Assembly (NCBI GenBank): GCA_001458075.1
Contig: LN899469.1
Span: forward strand, 744,001 to 808,000
Direction of reading: 5' to 3'
Source: Idiomarinaceae bacterium HL-53
GTDB lineage: Bacteria; Pseudomonadota; Gammaproteobacteria; Enterobacterales; Alteromonadaceae
DNA: 64,000 nt
The position numbers were made by a program, and so were the translations under genes. The notes below the pieces were generated by a model. That model saw only the letters and a list, made by a program, of their open reading frames with translations. It was not told the origin of the DNA and ran no database searches. The first letter of the stretch is position 1. Every line of letters starts with the position of its first letter. Shown here piece by piece: positions 56,289 to 64,000 of the stretch.

Positions 56289-57668
56289 ATGCACCACCCC
56301 GCTCTTAACGTTGTAATTCTTGCTGCCGGTAAAGGCACAAGAATGCGGTCTAACTTACCTAAAGTTTTGCACCCTATTGCGCAGAAACCCATGGTTTCTC
56401 ACGTGATTGATAGCGCTATGGCGCTAGGGGCTCAGAAAATTCAACTCGTTTATGGGCACGGTGCAAACGCGTTAAAAGCTAGATTAAATGACTATTCGGT
56501 GAATTGGGTGGAACAGGCGCAGCAGTTGGGTACCGGCCATGCTGTGCAGCAAGCCATTCCTCATATTGCAGATGAAGACACGGTGCTCGTGCTTTATGGA
56601 GACGTGCCGCTAACTCGAGTTGAAACGTTGCGAGCATTATTAACAGCGAAGGGTGACCAAGCGTTGGCATTGCTCACTGCGAATTTACCCGATCCAACGG
56701 GTTATGGACGTATTATCCGAAACGCAGAGGGTTCGGTTACAGGCATTGTAGAGCATAAAGACGCAACTTCAGAGCAACATGTCATTCAGGAAGTCAACAC
56801 AGGCATTTTGGCTGCCAGTGGAAAACATTTGAAAAGCTGGCTTGAAGCACTCGACAACAACAACGTGCAGGGTGAATATTACCTTACTGATATCGTGGCA
56901 ATGGCGGCCCGAGATGGGGTCGCGATTGCGACTGCACAACCGCAGAGTAGTGCAGAAGTCGAAGGCGCCAATAACCGGGTGCAGTTAGCCGCACTCGAGC
57001 GTGCATTTCAAGCTCGCAAAGCCGAAGAACTCATGCTCGCGGGCGCTACCTTAATCGACCCAGCGCGCGTTGACGTTCGTGGTGAAGTGCATATTGCCAA
57101 CGATGTGATTGTCGACGTAAATGTAGTGTTTGAAGGTAAAGTGGAATTGGGTGAAGGAGTAGTTATAGAGCCAAACTGCATTTTAAGAGATTGTAAGATT
57201 GGTGATGGCGCGCGCATTAAGGCAAACAGTATCATTGAAGGTGCAGAATTAGCCGAAGGTGCACAAGCAGGGCCATTTGCACGTTTGCGCCCTGGCGCGA
57301 AATTAGAGAAGAAAGCAGCCGTTGGCAACTTTGTTGAAATGAAGAAGTCTACGTTAGGCGAAGGTGCAAAAGCAGGTCATTTAACGTATTTAGGCGACGC
57401 CATTGTGGGCGCCGGTGCGAATATTGGCGCTGGCACCATTACTTGTAACTACGACGGTGTGAATAAGCATGTTACTCGCATTGGTGCAAACGCATTCATT
57501 GGTTCGAATAGCTCATTAGTTGCCCCTGTAATTATCGGTGATTTTGCTACAACGGGTGCAGGCTCAGTAATCACAAGTGACATTCCAAACGCCACGCTAG
57601 CAGTCGGTCGCGCTAAACAAAAGAATATTACGGGTTGGAAACGCCCACAAAAGAAGAACGGAGAATAA
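56289..57668 (+). CDS. glmU: UDP-GlcNAc pyrophosphorylase / GlcN-1-P acetyltransferase
   Basis: The 459-residue bifunctional enzyme makes UDP-GlcNAc. The N-terminal uridyltransferase has [23 protein letters not shown], and the C-terminal left-handed beta-helix (hexapeptide repeats, about 250-440) contains the acetyltransferase site [24 protein letters not shown]. Length is close to E. coli GlmU (456). The ATG at 56289 has AAGGA eight bases upstream. glmS follows after one base. Confidence 0.97.
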   Translation: MHHPALNVVILAAGKGTRMRSNLPKVLHPIAQKPMVSHVIDSAMALGAQKIQLVYGHGANALKARLNDYSVNWVEQAQQLGTGHAVQQAIPHIADEDTVLVLYGDVPLTRVETLRALLTAKGDQALALLTANLPDPTGYGRIIRNAEGSVTGIVEHKDATSEQHVIQEVNTGILAASGKHLKSWLEALDNNNVQGEYYLTDIVAMAARDGVAIATAQPQSSAEVEGANNRVQLAALERAFQARKAEELMLAGATLIDPARVDVRGEVHIANDVIVDVNVVFEGKVELGEGVVIEPNCILRDCKIGDGARIKANSIIEGAELAEGAQAGPFARLRPGAKLEKKAAVGNFVEMKKSTLGEGAKAGHLTYLGDAIVGAGANIGAGTITCNYDGVNKHVTRIGANAFIGSNSSLVAPVIIGDFATTGAGSVITSDIPNATLAVGRAKQKNITGWKRPQKKNGE

Positions 57669-57669
57669 T

Positions 57670-59499
57670 ATGTGTGGAATTGTAGGCGCAACGGCTGAAC
57701 GCCGGGTAGCGGGAATTTTGTTAGAAGGTTTGCGCCGTTTGGAATATAGGGGTTACGATTCTGCCGGTATTGCGGTACTAAATGACTCTGGGCTTCACCA
57801 GCTGCGCCGTGTGGGTAAAGTAAAAGCGCTTGCCGATGTACAGGAGGTAAGTGGTTTAAATGGTTTTGCCGGCATCGCGCACACGCGTTGGGCAACACAC
57901 GGTGGGGTTACCGAAGCGAATGCGCACCCGCATATCTCAAATGACACTATTGCTGTTGTGCACAATGGAATTATTGAAAACCACGAGAAACTTCGTAAAG
58001 AGTTACAGGAAAAGGGTTATATCTTTTCATCTGATACTGATACGGAAGTAATTTGCCATCTTGTTCATGAAGAATTGAAAACGGCAGGTGGTTTACTCGC
58101 GGCGGTGAAAGCAGCGGTTCAGAAATTAGAAGGTGCTTATGGCACTGTCATTATGGACCAACGCGATCCTGGACATTTAGTAGTAGCGCGCTCAGGTAGC
58201 CCGTTGGTGATCGGTTTGGGTATCGATGAGAATTTTGTTGCTTCAGACCAACTCGCATTGTTGCCTGTAACTCGAGAGTTCATTTATTTAGAAGAAGGCG
58301 ATGTCGCTTCTGTCACTCGCACCGAAGTGAAGATTTTTGATCATGAAGGGAATGCAGTTGAGCGGGATACCATTACTTCTGATCTGCAATACGACGCGGG
58401 TGGAAAAGGAGAATACCGTCATTACATGCTCAAAGAAATTCATGAGCAGCCCATCGCCGTGCGTAACACATTAGAGGGTCGTGTGAATGGTGATCACATC
58501 ACACTAGAAACCTTTGGTGAAGCTGCAGAGTCTATTTTTAAAGACATCCGTCATGTTCAAATTGTTGCGTGTGGCACCAGCTACCATGCCGGTATGGTAG
58601 CTCGCTATTGGCTTGAAGAATTTGCAGGCGTTTCATGTAACGTGGAAATTGCCTCGGAGTTCCGTTACAGAAAATCACATGTGTTTCCAGGCAGTTTGTT
58701 GGTGACTATTTCACAATCAGGTGAAACGGCAGACACACTCGCGGCACTGCGGTTAGCAAAAACCCTAGGTTATCGCTCTACGTTGACTGTTTGTAACGTG
58801 GCGAGCTCCTCTATGGTGCGTGAGTCCGACCTTTCATTTTTAACGAAAGCTGGCGCTGAAATTGGAGTGGCTTCAACGAAAGCATTTACCACGCAGCTCG
58901 TCGGTTTACTCATGCTCACAGCGGCGCTTGGCCGAGCCAACGGAGTACCGAAAGAAGTGGAAGCGCGTATCGCGCGAGCATTGTCTTCGCTACCGAGTAA
59001 GCTCGAAGAGGCACTGGGTATTACCGAAGAAATTGAAGCACTCGCGGAAGAATTTGCCGACAAAGATCACAGCTTATTCCTCGGCCGAGGCGATCAATAC
59101 CCAATTGCTATGGAAGGTGCTCTAAAGCTGAAAGAAATCAGCTACATTCATGCGGAAGCTTATGCGGCAGGTGAATTGAAACATGGTCCGTTAGCACTCA
59201 TCGACGCAGAAATGCCGGTGATTGTGGTAGCACCGAACAACGAGCTGCTAGAAAAGCTCAAATCGAACGTAGAAGAAGTACGCGCTCGCGGCGGTATTAT
59301 GTATGTATTCGCCGATCGTGACGCCCACTTCGAAAGCGACGATACCATGCGTGTCATTAACATCGCACACGTAGACACGCTCATCGCCCCCATACTCTAC
59401 ACCCTGCCATTACAGTTGCTCAGTTACTACGTTGCCATTATCAAAGGCACCGACGTAGACCAACCGCGTAACCTCGCCAAGTCAGTGACAGTGGAGTAA
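57670..59499 (+). CDS. glmS: Glutamine-fructose-6-phosphate aminotransferase
   Basis: The 609-residue enzyme makes glucosamine-6-phosphate. The N-terminal amidotransferase starts with the catalytic Cys in [12 protein letters not shown]. The C-terminal part has two SIS domains, including [18 protein letters not shown] and [40 protein letters not shown], and ends [13 protein letters not shown], the conserved sequence recognised by Tn7 at attTn7. Length equals E. coli GlmS (609). An IS begins about 20 bp past the stop. Confidence 0.98.
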   Translation: MCGIVGATAERRVAGILLEGLRRLEYRGYDSAGIAVLNDSGLHQLRRVGKVKALADVQEVSGLNGFAGIAHTRWATHGGVTEANAHPHISNDTIAVVHNGIIENHEKLRKELQEKGYIFSSDTDTEVICHLVHEELKTAGGLLAAVKAAVQKLEGAYGTVIMDQRDPGHLVVARSGSPLVIGLGIDENFVASDQLALLPVTREFIYLEEGDVASVTRTEVKIFDHEGNAVERDTITSDLQYDAGGKGEYRHYMLKEIHEQPIAVRNTLEGRVNGDHITLETFGEAAESIFKDIRHVQIVACGTSYHAGMVARYWLEEFAGVSCNVEIASEFRYRKSHVFPGSLLVTISQSGETADTLAALRLAKTLGYRSTLTVCNVASSSMVRESDLSFLTKAGAEIGVASTKAFTTQLVGLLMLTAALGRANGVPKEVEARIARALSSLPSKLEEALGITEEIEALAEEFADKDHSLFLGRGDQYPIAMEGALKLKEISYIHAEAYAAGELKHGPLALIDAEMPVIVVAPNNELLEKLKSNVEEVRARGGIMYVFADRDAHFESDDTMRVINIAHVDTLIAPILYTLPLQLLSYYVAIIKGTDVDQPRNLAKSVTVE

Positions 59500-59586
59500 C
59501 AAATTGGGGTCAGATTCTGAGTTATCCCCACAAATAATATTTTAGATTGAGGCACTTAAGGATTTTATTAAAAATAAGGGAACATT

Positions 59587-59642
59587 CATGGCGTTTGGTG
59601 ATCTGAAATTTCGCCAAAAACCACAGAAGGAGAAACGCCATG
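59587..59642 (+). promoter_or_regulatory. Hairpin enclosing the transposase start codon
   Basis: CATGGCGTTT (59587-59596) pairs perfectly with AAACGCCATG (59633-59642), which contains the transposase ATG (59640-59642); the AAGGAG ribosome site (59627-59632) is at the base of the loop. In an RNA read in from glmS this would hide the start codon. Internal transcripts beginning after 59596 would not form it. A competing TTTGG / CCAAA pairing lies inside. Confidence 0.65.
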
Positions 59643-60839
59643 AATGCCCAATCTATTTTGAACAATCTCATTTCGTTTGTCAGCCTTAAAATGCATAAAA
59701 AGCGGCAAAATGCTGTAATCGCATGCGTTCAAAGCCTACTCAAAGGCAGCTCAACTTCAGTGACAAGTATGGGGCGCGGGATTGCAAATTCTGCTTATGA
59801 AAAACATCGAATTAAACGAGCTGACCGCTTGTTATCCAATGATAATCTGCATTATGAAGCGCCTTTTATTTATGCTTCCATTTGCAAAATTTTTTGTACC
59901 AGTGCGCAGCCTGTCATTGCTGTCGATGGGTCTGATTTAGACGCATATCAACGACACTTTCTATTGAGAGCTGCGCTGACCGTTAAGGGCAGAGCCATCA
60001 CTCTATACCAAGAAGTTCACACGAAACAAACCAAGGAAAAACCGGCAACACATAAAGCTTTTCTCGATAACTTATATCGCATGATTCCCAAACATTCCAA
60101 ACCGATTATCGTGACAGATGCGGGCTATAAATCCCCTTGGTTTCGTCAAGTCAGAGCGCTAGGTTGGGATATTGTTGGGCGCATTCGCAAACCACATTTT
60201 TATTCTTTAAATGAAGGAAATACCTGGCAATCCATTGCGCATTTATATGCCCAAGCGACCCACCGTCCCAAGCTATTTGAACACGCACATATCTCCCGAC
60301 ATCAACCTTTTCAATGCACTTTAACTCTTATAAAGCATAAAGAGAAAGGTCGTCATGCATTCAATACCAACGGGCGACGTAAGTGCTCTGGGCATTCTCT
60401 CAGTCACGCAAAAAGCGCGAAAGATCCATGGCTTCTTGCCACTTCACTTCCGGCTCATCGCAATTTAGCTAAGCAGGTTGTTTCAATTTATAGGCAGCGT
60501 ATGCAAATTGAGGAGAGCTTTAGAGATATGAAAAGTCGGCAGTTTGGGCTTGGCTTAGAGCACAATAGGAGCTTCAAGTGCAAAAGATTGGCTATTCTTA
60601 TTTTGCTTTCTACGCTTGCCTCGCTCGTGGCGTTTCTTATGGGAATGGCCGTAAATGTTGCTAATATACATCGCCGTTTCCAAGCAAACACCAGCAGCTT
60701 CCAGGTATTATCCTTTCATACATTAGGCTTGAGAGCGCTAGCAACTGGCGTCAAAATCACTCGACGGCAATGGTCTCAAACGTTAATCTGGTTGGAGAAA
60801 TTAATCAAAGAGGCTTGCCATGCCGAAGCATGGCATTAA
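59640..60839 (+). CDS. IS4-family DDE transposase
   Basis: The 399-residue protein has the IS4-type triad: Asp in VIAVDGSDLDAY (about residue 100), Asp in IIVTDAGYKSPWFRQ (about 159) and Glu in the YREK signature YRQRMQIEESFRDMK (about 280-294, Y-x2-R-x3-E-x6-K). It is full length and uninterrupted, so may be active. AAGGAG lies seven bases before the ATG. A hairpin covers the start. Confidence 0.93.
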   Translation: MNAQSILNNLISFVSLKMHKKRQNAVIACVQSLLKGSSTSVTSMGRGIANSAYEKHRIKRADRLLSNDNLHYEAPFIYASICKIFCTSAQPVIAVDGSDLDAYQRHFLLRAALTVKGRAITLYQEVHTKQTKEKPATHKAFLDNLYRMIPKHSKPIIVTDAGYKSPWFRQVRALGWDIVGRIRKPHFYSLNEGNTWQSIAHLYAQATHRPKLFEHAHISRHQPFQCTLTLIKHKEKGRHAFNTNGRRKCSGHSLSHAKSAKDPWLLATSLPAHRNLAKQVVSIYRQRMQIEESFRDMKSRQFGLGLEHNRSFKCKRLAILILLSTLASLVAFLMGMAVNVANIHRRFQANTSSFQVLSFHTLGLRALATGVKITRRQWSQTLIWLEKLIKEACHAEAWH

Positions 60840-60851
60840 ACTTGTGGGGAT

Positions 60852-62648
60852 CTATCAGGGTTTGTACCGGAGTTTGGGGTGGAAACAGATGAAGTTTTTG
60901 GTTCGAATATCGCTGCTGGAGAAGGTTTTGTGTTGTTGCACTCTACGACTGTAGGCGATGAGGGTGGAGTCGTTCGAGTGATAGCACCTGATAGTCGAGG
61001 GATTTGGCAGGAAATTGAGGTGTTGAGAGAAGGATCGAGCGCATTTGGTTATAGGGTTGCTATTGACCAAAATAGATTCTTCATTGGTGATGCTGGAATA
61101 GGAGATGGTGATGAAGCATCTATTTTTGCATCCGGTGAAATATATGAGTATCGCTTTAACGAGAGAACTCAGGATCTTGAGTTAGTGAATACCATCGAAA
61201 GACCAAAGACAGGTATAAGTAGCTTTGGACAAACGGTTGCTTATTCTAATGGATGGTTCGCAGCAGGAGCACCCCTTGATCAAAATGGCACCGCAGGTGG
61301 ATTAGAAGGAGGCAAGGTATTCTTATTTCGTGAGAGCGAAGAGGGAGATTGGGCATTTCATCAAGAGATAGAGCCGTTCGATGTCGATATGAAGGCGAGT
61401 CGAATGAATTACTTCTCCGATAAATTGACTTTGAATTACCCGTGGATGGCCGTTTTCTCATCGGTCGGCTACAACTCGCTAGCGGAAGAGCAGAGTGCAA
61501 GTTCAGTTTATCTATATCGATTTAATGAGCTATCTGGTGAGTGGGAAATTAACCATAAGATAGAAACGGTCGGATTACCTAGCCCAACCGATGGGTTCGG
61601 TGGAATTAGTGAGCTGGTGTTAGCTGAAAATGAACTTATCTTTAGTGGCAGCGATGATGAAGGTGTCCGATATTTATCACACTTCCAATATGACGAAGAA
61701 ACCGATCAATGGTCGATGGTGGATCAGTTCGACTATGGCGAAATTGACGATAGTGTGGAAGATACAAATGAGCAACTCAGATTCTTGGGGAACTTTGCGA
61801 ATCATATAGAGCTGCATGAAGATAAGCTTTATGTGGGCGGTGCTTCGGGAAGAGGAGAGATCATAGATGGTATCCAATACAGCTATGGTCAGGTTCGTAT
61901 TTACGAGCGAGCGAGTTTTAGTTCGCCTTGGGAAGAAATTGAGCGTATAGAGCCTCCGATGCTCACTGAGCATGAGTATCCACCGAACCCTAGACGAACC
62001 AATTCTTTTGGAGATGAGTTTAGTTTCACTGCGCAAGGTGAGCTATTTGTCTTCGTTGGTGGTCGCGTTTACGGTGAGCGTGGTAACGGCAACGTGTTGC
62101 TTTTAACAACGGAAAATAACGAGAAAAGCATACAAATTGAACATGCTGTAGAAACTTCCAACGTGCAAACCGGTGATGAGATAACAGTGGAGTTTATCGT
62201 CGATAATTTATCGTCTACACAAGTGACAAATGTGAACTTAGCCATCGACCTTTTTGCGGGTACATCTTCGGCAAAATTGGTTCCTCAGAGTTCAAGTCAC
62301 AATTGCTGGTATGAAGATTACAATCGCTTTTTCCGTTGCAAAATAGACAGTATTGGTGGCAATGCCAACGAAACCGTAGAGCTTACTTTTAGCGCACCAA
62401 CGGCGGGTGACTACGATTTTGATGTGGAAGTGTTAGCGGCGCCACAGGATTCCGTGCCAGAGAATCGTCAAACCACGTTTGATGTCACGGTTGCCTCCGC
62501 ACCGCCCTCCACAACGCCCGAAAGCAGTGGAGGAAGTTCCGGATCTAGCGCAGGGCTCGGTAGCTTGTTAGCACTACTACTCATGCTCATCGCTCAGCGG
62601 CTTACCTCTCAAAATCGCTGGCGTCGTGGCGCTCGGGGAGTTGTGTAG
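60852..62648 (+). pseudogene. FG-GAP-like extracellular protein gene lacking its 5' end
   Basis: The frame is open from the IS right end (no signal peptide or start) to 62648; a GTG at 60879 gives 589 residues. Repeated units such as GSNIAAGEGFVLLHS, SSFGQTVAYSNGWFAAGAP and LFRESEEGDWAFHQEIE resemble FG-GAP/integrin-like beta-propeller blades (about 1-420). A CARDB/DUF11-like domain (about 430-545) and a Ser/Gly-rich linker follow, then a hydrophobic segment (LGSLLALLLMLIA) and a basic tail, resembling the GlyGly-CTERM sorting signal. The missing 5' end was probably lost at the IS. The 3' end overlaps yghU by 47 bp convergently. Confidence 0.7.
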
Positions 62649-63441
62649 CCGGGTCGCCCCAAACGCGGTTGACTCGTTGGCCGCGTTTGACTGCTTCGCG
62701 CTTGCCAATGTCTTCGCACCAGCGCAGCACATTGGTGTAGGTGTGTGCTTCAATAAACTCAGCTGCTTCATATACTTCGTTTTTTACTAATGCGCCATAC
62801 CACGGCCAAATCGCCATATCGGCTATCGTGTATTCTTCACCGGCAATGTAGGGTACGTGCTCTAATCGGCGGTTCAACACGTCGAGCTGGCGTTTAATTT
62901 CCATGGTGTAGCGGTTTATGGGGTATTCGTATTTTTCTGGGGCATAGGCGTAGAAATGACCGAAACCACCGCCGAGAATTGGGGCGCTCCCCATTTGCCA
63001 AAAAAGCCAATTCAAGCATTCGGTGCGAGCGGCGGGATCTTTCGGTATGAATTGGTCAAATTTTTCGGCTAAATAGAGCAAAATGGAGCCCGACTCAAAC
63101 ACTCGAGTTCCGGGTGTGGTGCTTTGATCTAGCAATGCCGGAATTTTCGAGTTCGGGTTTAGCTCCACGAATCCGCTACCGAATTGCTCTCCCTCCATAA
63201 TGTTAATCACCCAAGCGTCGTATTCCGCTTCTTTCACCCCTCGCGCTAAAAGCTCTTCTAGTAAAATAGTGATTTTCACACCATTGGGCGTGGCAAGAGA
63301 GTAAAGCTGTAGCGGGTGTTTACCAAGCGGGAGATCCTTATTATGCGTTGGGCCTGCTATGGGGCGATTAATATTGGCAAATTTTCCCCCACTTTCGCGA
63401 TCCCATTTCCAAACCTTCGGTGGTGTGTACTCCTTACTCAT
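62602..63441 (-). CDS. yghU: Glutathione transferase, YghU type
   Basis: The 279-residue protein begins with the long N-terminal extension typical of Nu-class/YghU enzymes (YTPPKVWKWDRESGGKFANINRPIAGPTH), then the thioredoxin-like domain LQLYSLATPNGVKITILLEE with the N-P-N-S-K-I-P-A-L segment, and a helical C-terminal domain (YTIADMAIWPWYGALV). These reduce disulfides with two bound glutathiones. It overlaps the next gene upstream by 8 bp. Confidence 0.92.
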   Translation of the reverse strand: MSKEYTPPKVWKWDRESGGKFANINRPIAGPTHNKDLPLGKHPLQLYSLATPNGVKITILLEELLARGVKEAEYDAWVINIMEGEQFGSGFVELNPNSKIPALLDQSTTPGTRVFESGSILLYLAEKFDQFIPKDPAARTECLNWLFWQMGSAPILGGGFGHFYAYAPEKYEYPINRYTMEIKRQLDVLNRRLEHVPYIAGEEYTIADMAIWPWYGALVKNEVYEAAEFIEAHTYTNVLRWCEDIGKREAVKRGQRVNRVWGDPATQLPERHDASDFER

Positions 63442-64000
63442 AAAACCCTCTCACTTCTTTGGCTATTTTCGCTAGTGCTTGTTTTGCGTCTTCACTCTTC
63501 AACTCACCATTTTCATGGAAAGCGTCGTTGGCTTTACTTAGTGCAAATTGGCTAGGCGCGACCCATAAACTGAGCTTGGCAAGTTGATCACGAAGGGCGA
63601 GTAATGCACGAAGCCCCCCTAACCCACCGGGAGAAGCCGCTGCGATTCCGCATACCTTACCTTTCAACACAGTAATGCCCGAATCGCCGTTTTCTAACGG
63701 GCGGCTGATCCAATCAAGCGTATTTTTAACCAGTGCGGGAACTGCACCATTATATTCGGGAGTCACCATTAAATACCCGTCGTGCTGCGCGAATAAACTT
63801 TGTAATTCTCGCACTGCATTAGGCACCGCTTCTGCTTCAATGTCGCCGTTATACATGGGCACGTCATAATCGTTCAGCTCAATAAGCGTTACTGTAATTC
63901 CTTCGGCTTCGGCAATACGTTGCCAAGCACGCGCCAATTTCTTGTTTAAGGAGTCTTTTCTCAGGCTGCCGGCAAAGGCTAATAATTTGATTTCTTTATG
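63434..64000 (-). CDS. NADPH-dependent FMN reductase, N-terminus outside the window
   Basis: The minus-strand frame is open to the window edge and reads HKEIKLLAFAGSLRKDSLNKKLARAWQRI, the flavodoxin-like FMN phosphate loop (GSLRKDSLN), continuing to VTPEYNGAVPALVKNTLDWISRP, the family's second motif. It is a quinone or azo-type flavin reductase family member (NADPH_dep_FMN_red). 188 residues are visible; only the first one or few residues are missing. It overlaps yghU by 8 bp, so the two form an operon with redox functions. Confidence 0.88.
   Translation of the reverse strand, partial: HKEIKLLAFAGSLRKDSLNKKLARAWQRIAEAEGITVTLIELNDYDVPMYNGDIEAEAVPNAVRELQSLFAQHDGYLMVTPEYNGAVPALVKNTLDWISRPLENGDSGITVLKGKVCGIAAASPGGLGGLRALLALRDQLAKLSLWVAPSQFALSKANDAFHENGELKSEDAKQALAKIAKEVRGFYE

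Larger units (their letters stand above)
59517..60858 (+). mobile_element. IS4-family insertion sequence
   Basis: A DDE transposase gene is flanked by imperfect inverted repeats: ATCCCCACAA at 59524-59533 and TTGTGGGGAT at 60842-60851, extendable outward to CTGA on both sides (59517-59533 and 60842-60858, 14 of 17 matching). No target duplication is visible at the outer flanks. The left end lies about 20 bp after the glmS stop. The right end abuts a gene lacking its 5' part. Confidence 0.85.

Noticed and set aside
59524-59533. TTATCCCCACA at the IS left end, resembling a DnaA box
   Set aside because: It is part of the IS terminal inverted repeat, which is mirrored at the right end.
59500-59560. 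Tn7 left or right end after glmS
   Set aside because: The position suits attTn7, but neither the typical Tn7 terminal sequence nor tns genes are present; the element encodes an IS4-type transposase.

Overview
The window is about 64 kb of a gammaproteobacterial chromosome spanning the replication origin. Gene content and order (hemF-tsaC-smg-dprA / def-fmt-rsmB; gyrB-recF-dnaN-dnaA / rpmH-rnpA-yidD-yidC-mnmE; mioC-oriC-mnmG-rsmG-parA-parB-atpIBEFHAGDC-glmU-glmS) fit a marine member of the Alteromonadales. Idiomarinaceae is my best guess from overall resemblance, but that placement is inference. Coding density is high, genes are compact and often overlap at their ends, and no tRNA, rRNA or CRISPR array was seen.

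Left part (1-22.6 kb): a truncated aroE and a group II truncated haemoglobin diverge from overlapping start codons. A minus-strand run follows (a small membrane protein, hemF, tsaC, a zinc-ribbon protein, smg, dprA), then a divergent plus-strand run (def, fmt, rsmB, trkA). trkH, pepQ and slt lie on the minus strand, facing trkA. fadBA (beta-oxidation), tusA, a GNAT acetyltransferase, tag and glyQS complete this part. Potassium uptake is split between convergent trkA and trkH.

Replication and segregation core (22.6-48.4 kb): gyrB, recF, dnaN and dnaA form a minus-strand operon. Three near-identical 16-bp parS palindromes lie here, one after gyrB and two inside recF. rpmH, rnpA, yidD, yidC and mnmE diverge from dnaA. 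Between mnmE and mioC sits a more variable block: an orphan periplasmic binding protein, a DUF2959 lipoprotein, an arsenic operon (an ArsC-ArsR fusion, a GAPDH and an ArsJ-like permease), a patatin-like lipase, a DAACS symporter, and a SulP permease with a tandem universal stress protein and a small membrane protein. oriC lies between mioC and mnmG, with DnaA boxes, dense GATC sites and an AT-rich unwinding region. It is followed by mnmG, rsmG, parA and parB; ParB would act on the parS sites about 20 kb to the left.

Right part (48.4-64 kb): the complete ATP synthase operon (atpIBEFHAGDC) with two intercistronic hairpins and an enlarged a subunit; a small outer-membrane protein gene broken by one in-frame stop; glmU and glmS (UDP-GlcNAc synthesis); an IS4-family element just after glmS; a large extracellular protein gene whose 5' end is missing at the IS junction; a YghU-type glutathione transferase; and an NADPH-dependent FMN reductase cut by the window edge.

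The most unusual items are the arsenate reductase-ArsR fusion controlling a GAPDH/ArsJ operon, the parS sites encoded inside recF, the stop-interrupted OMP gene, and the IS insertion next to glmS with a hairpin over the transposase start codon.
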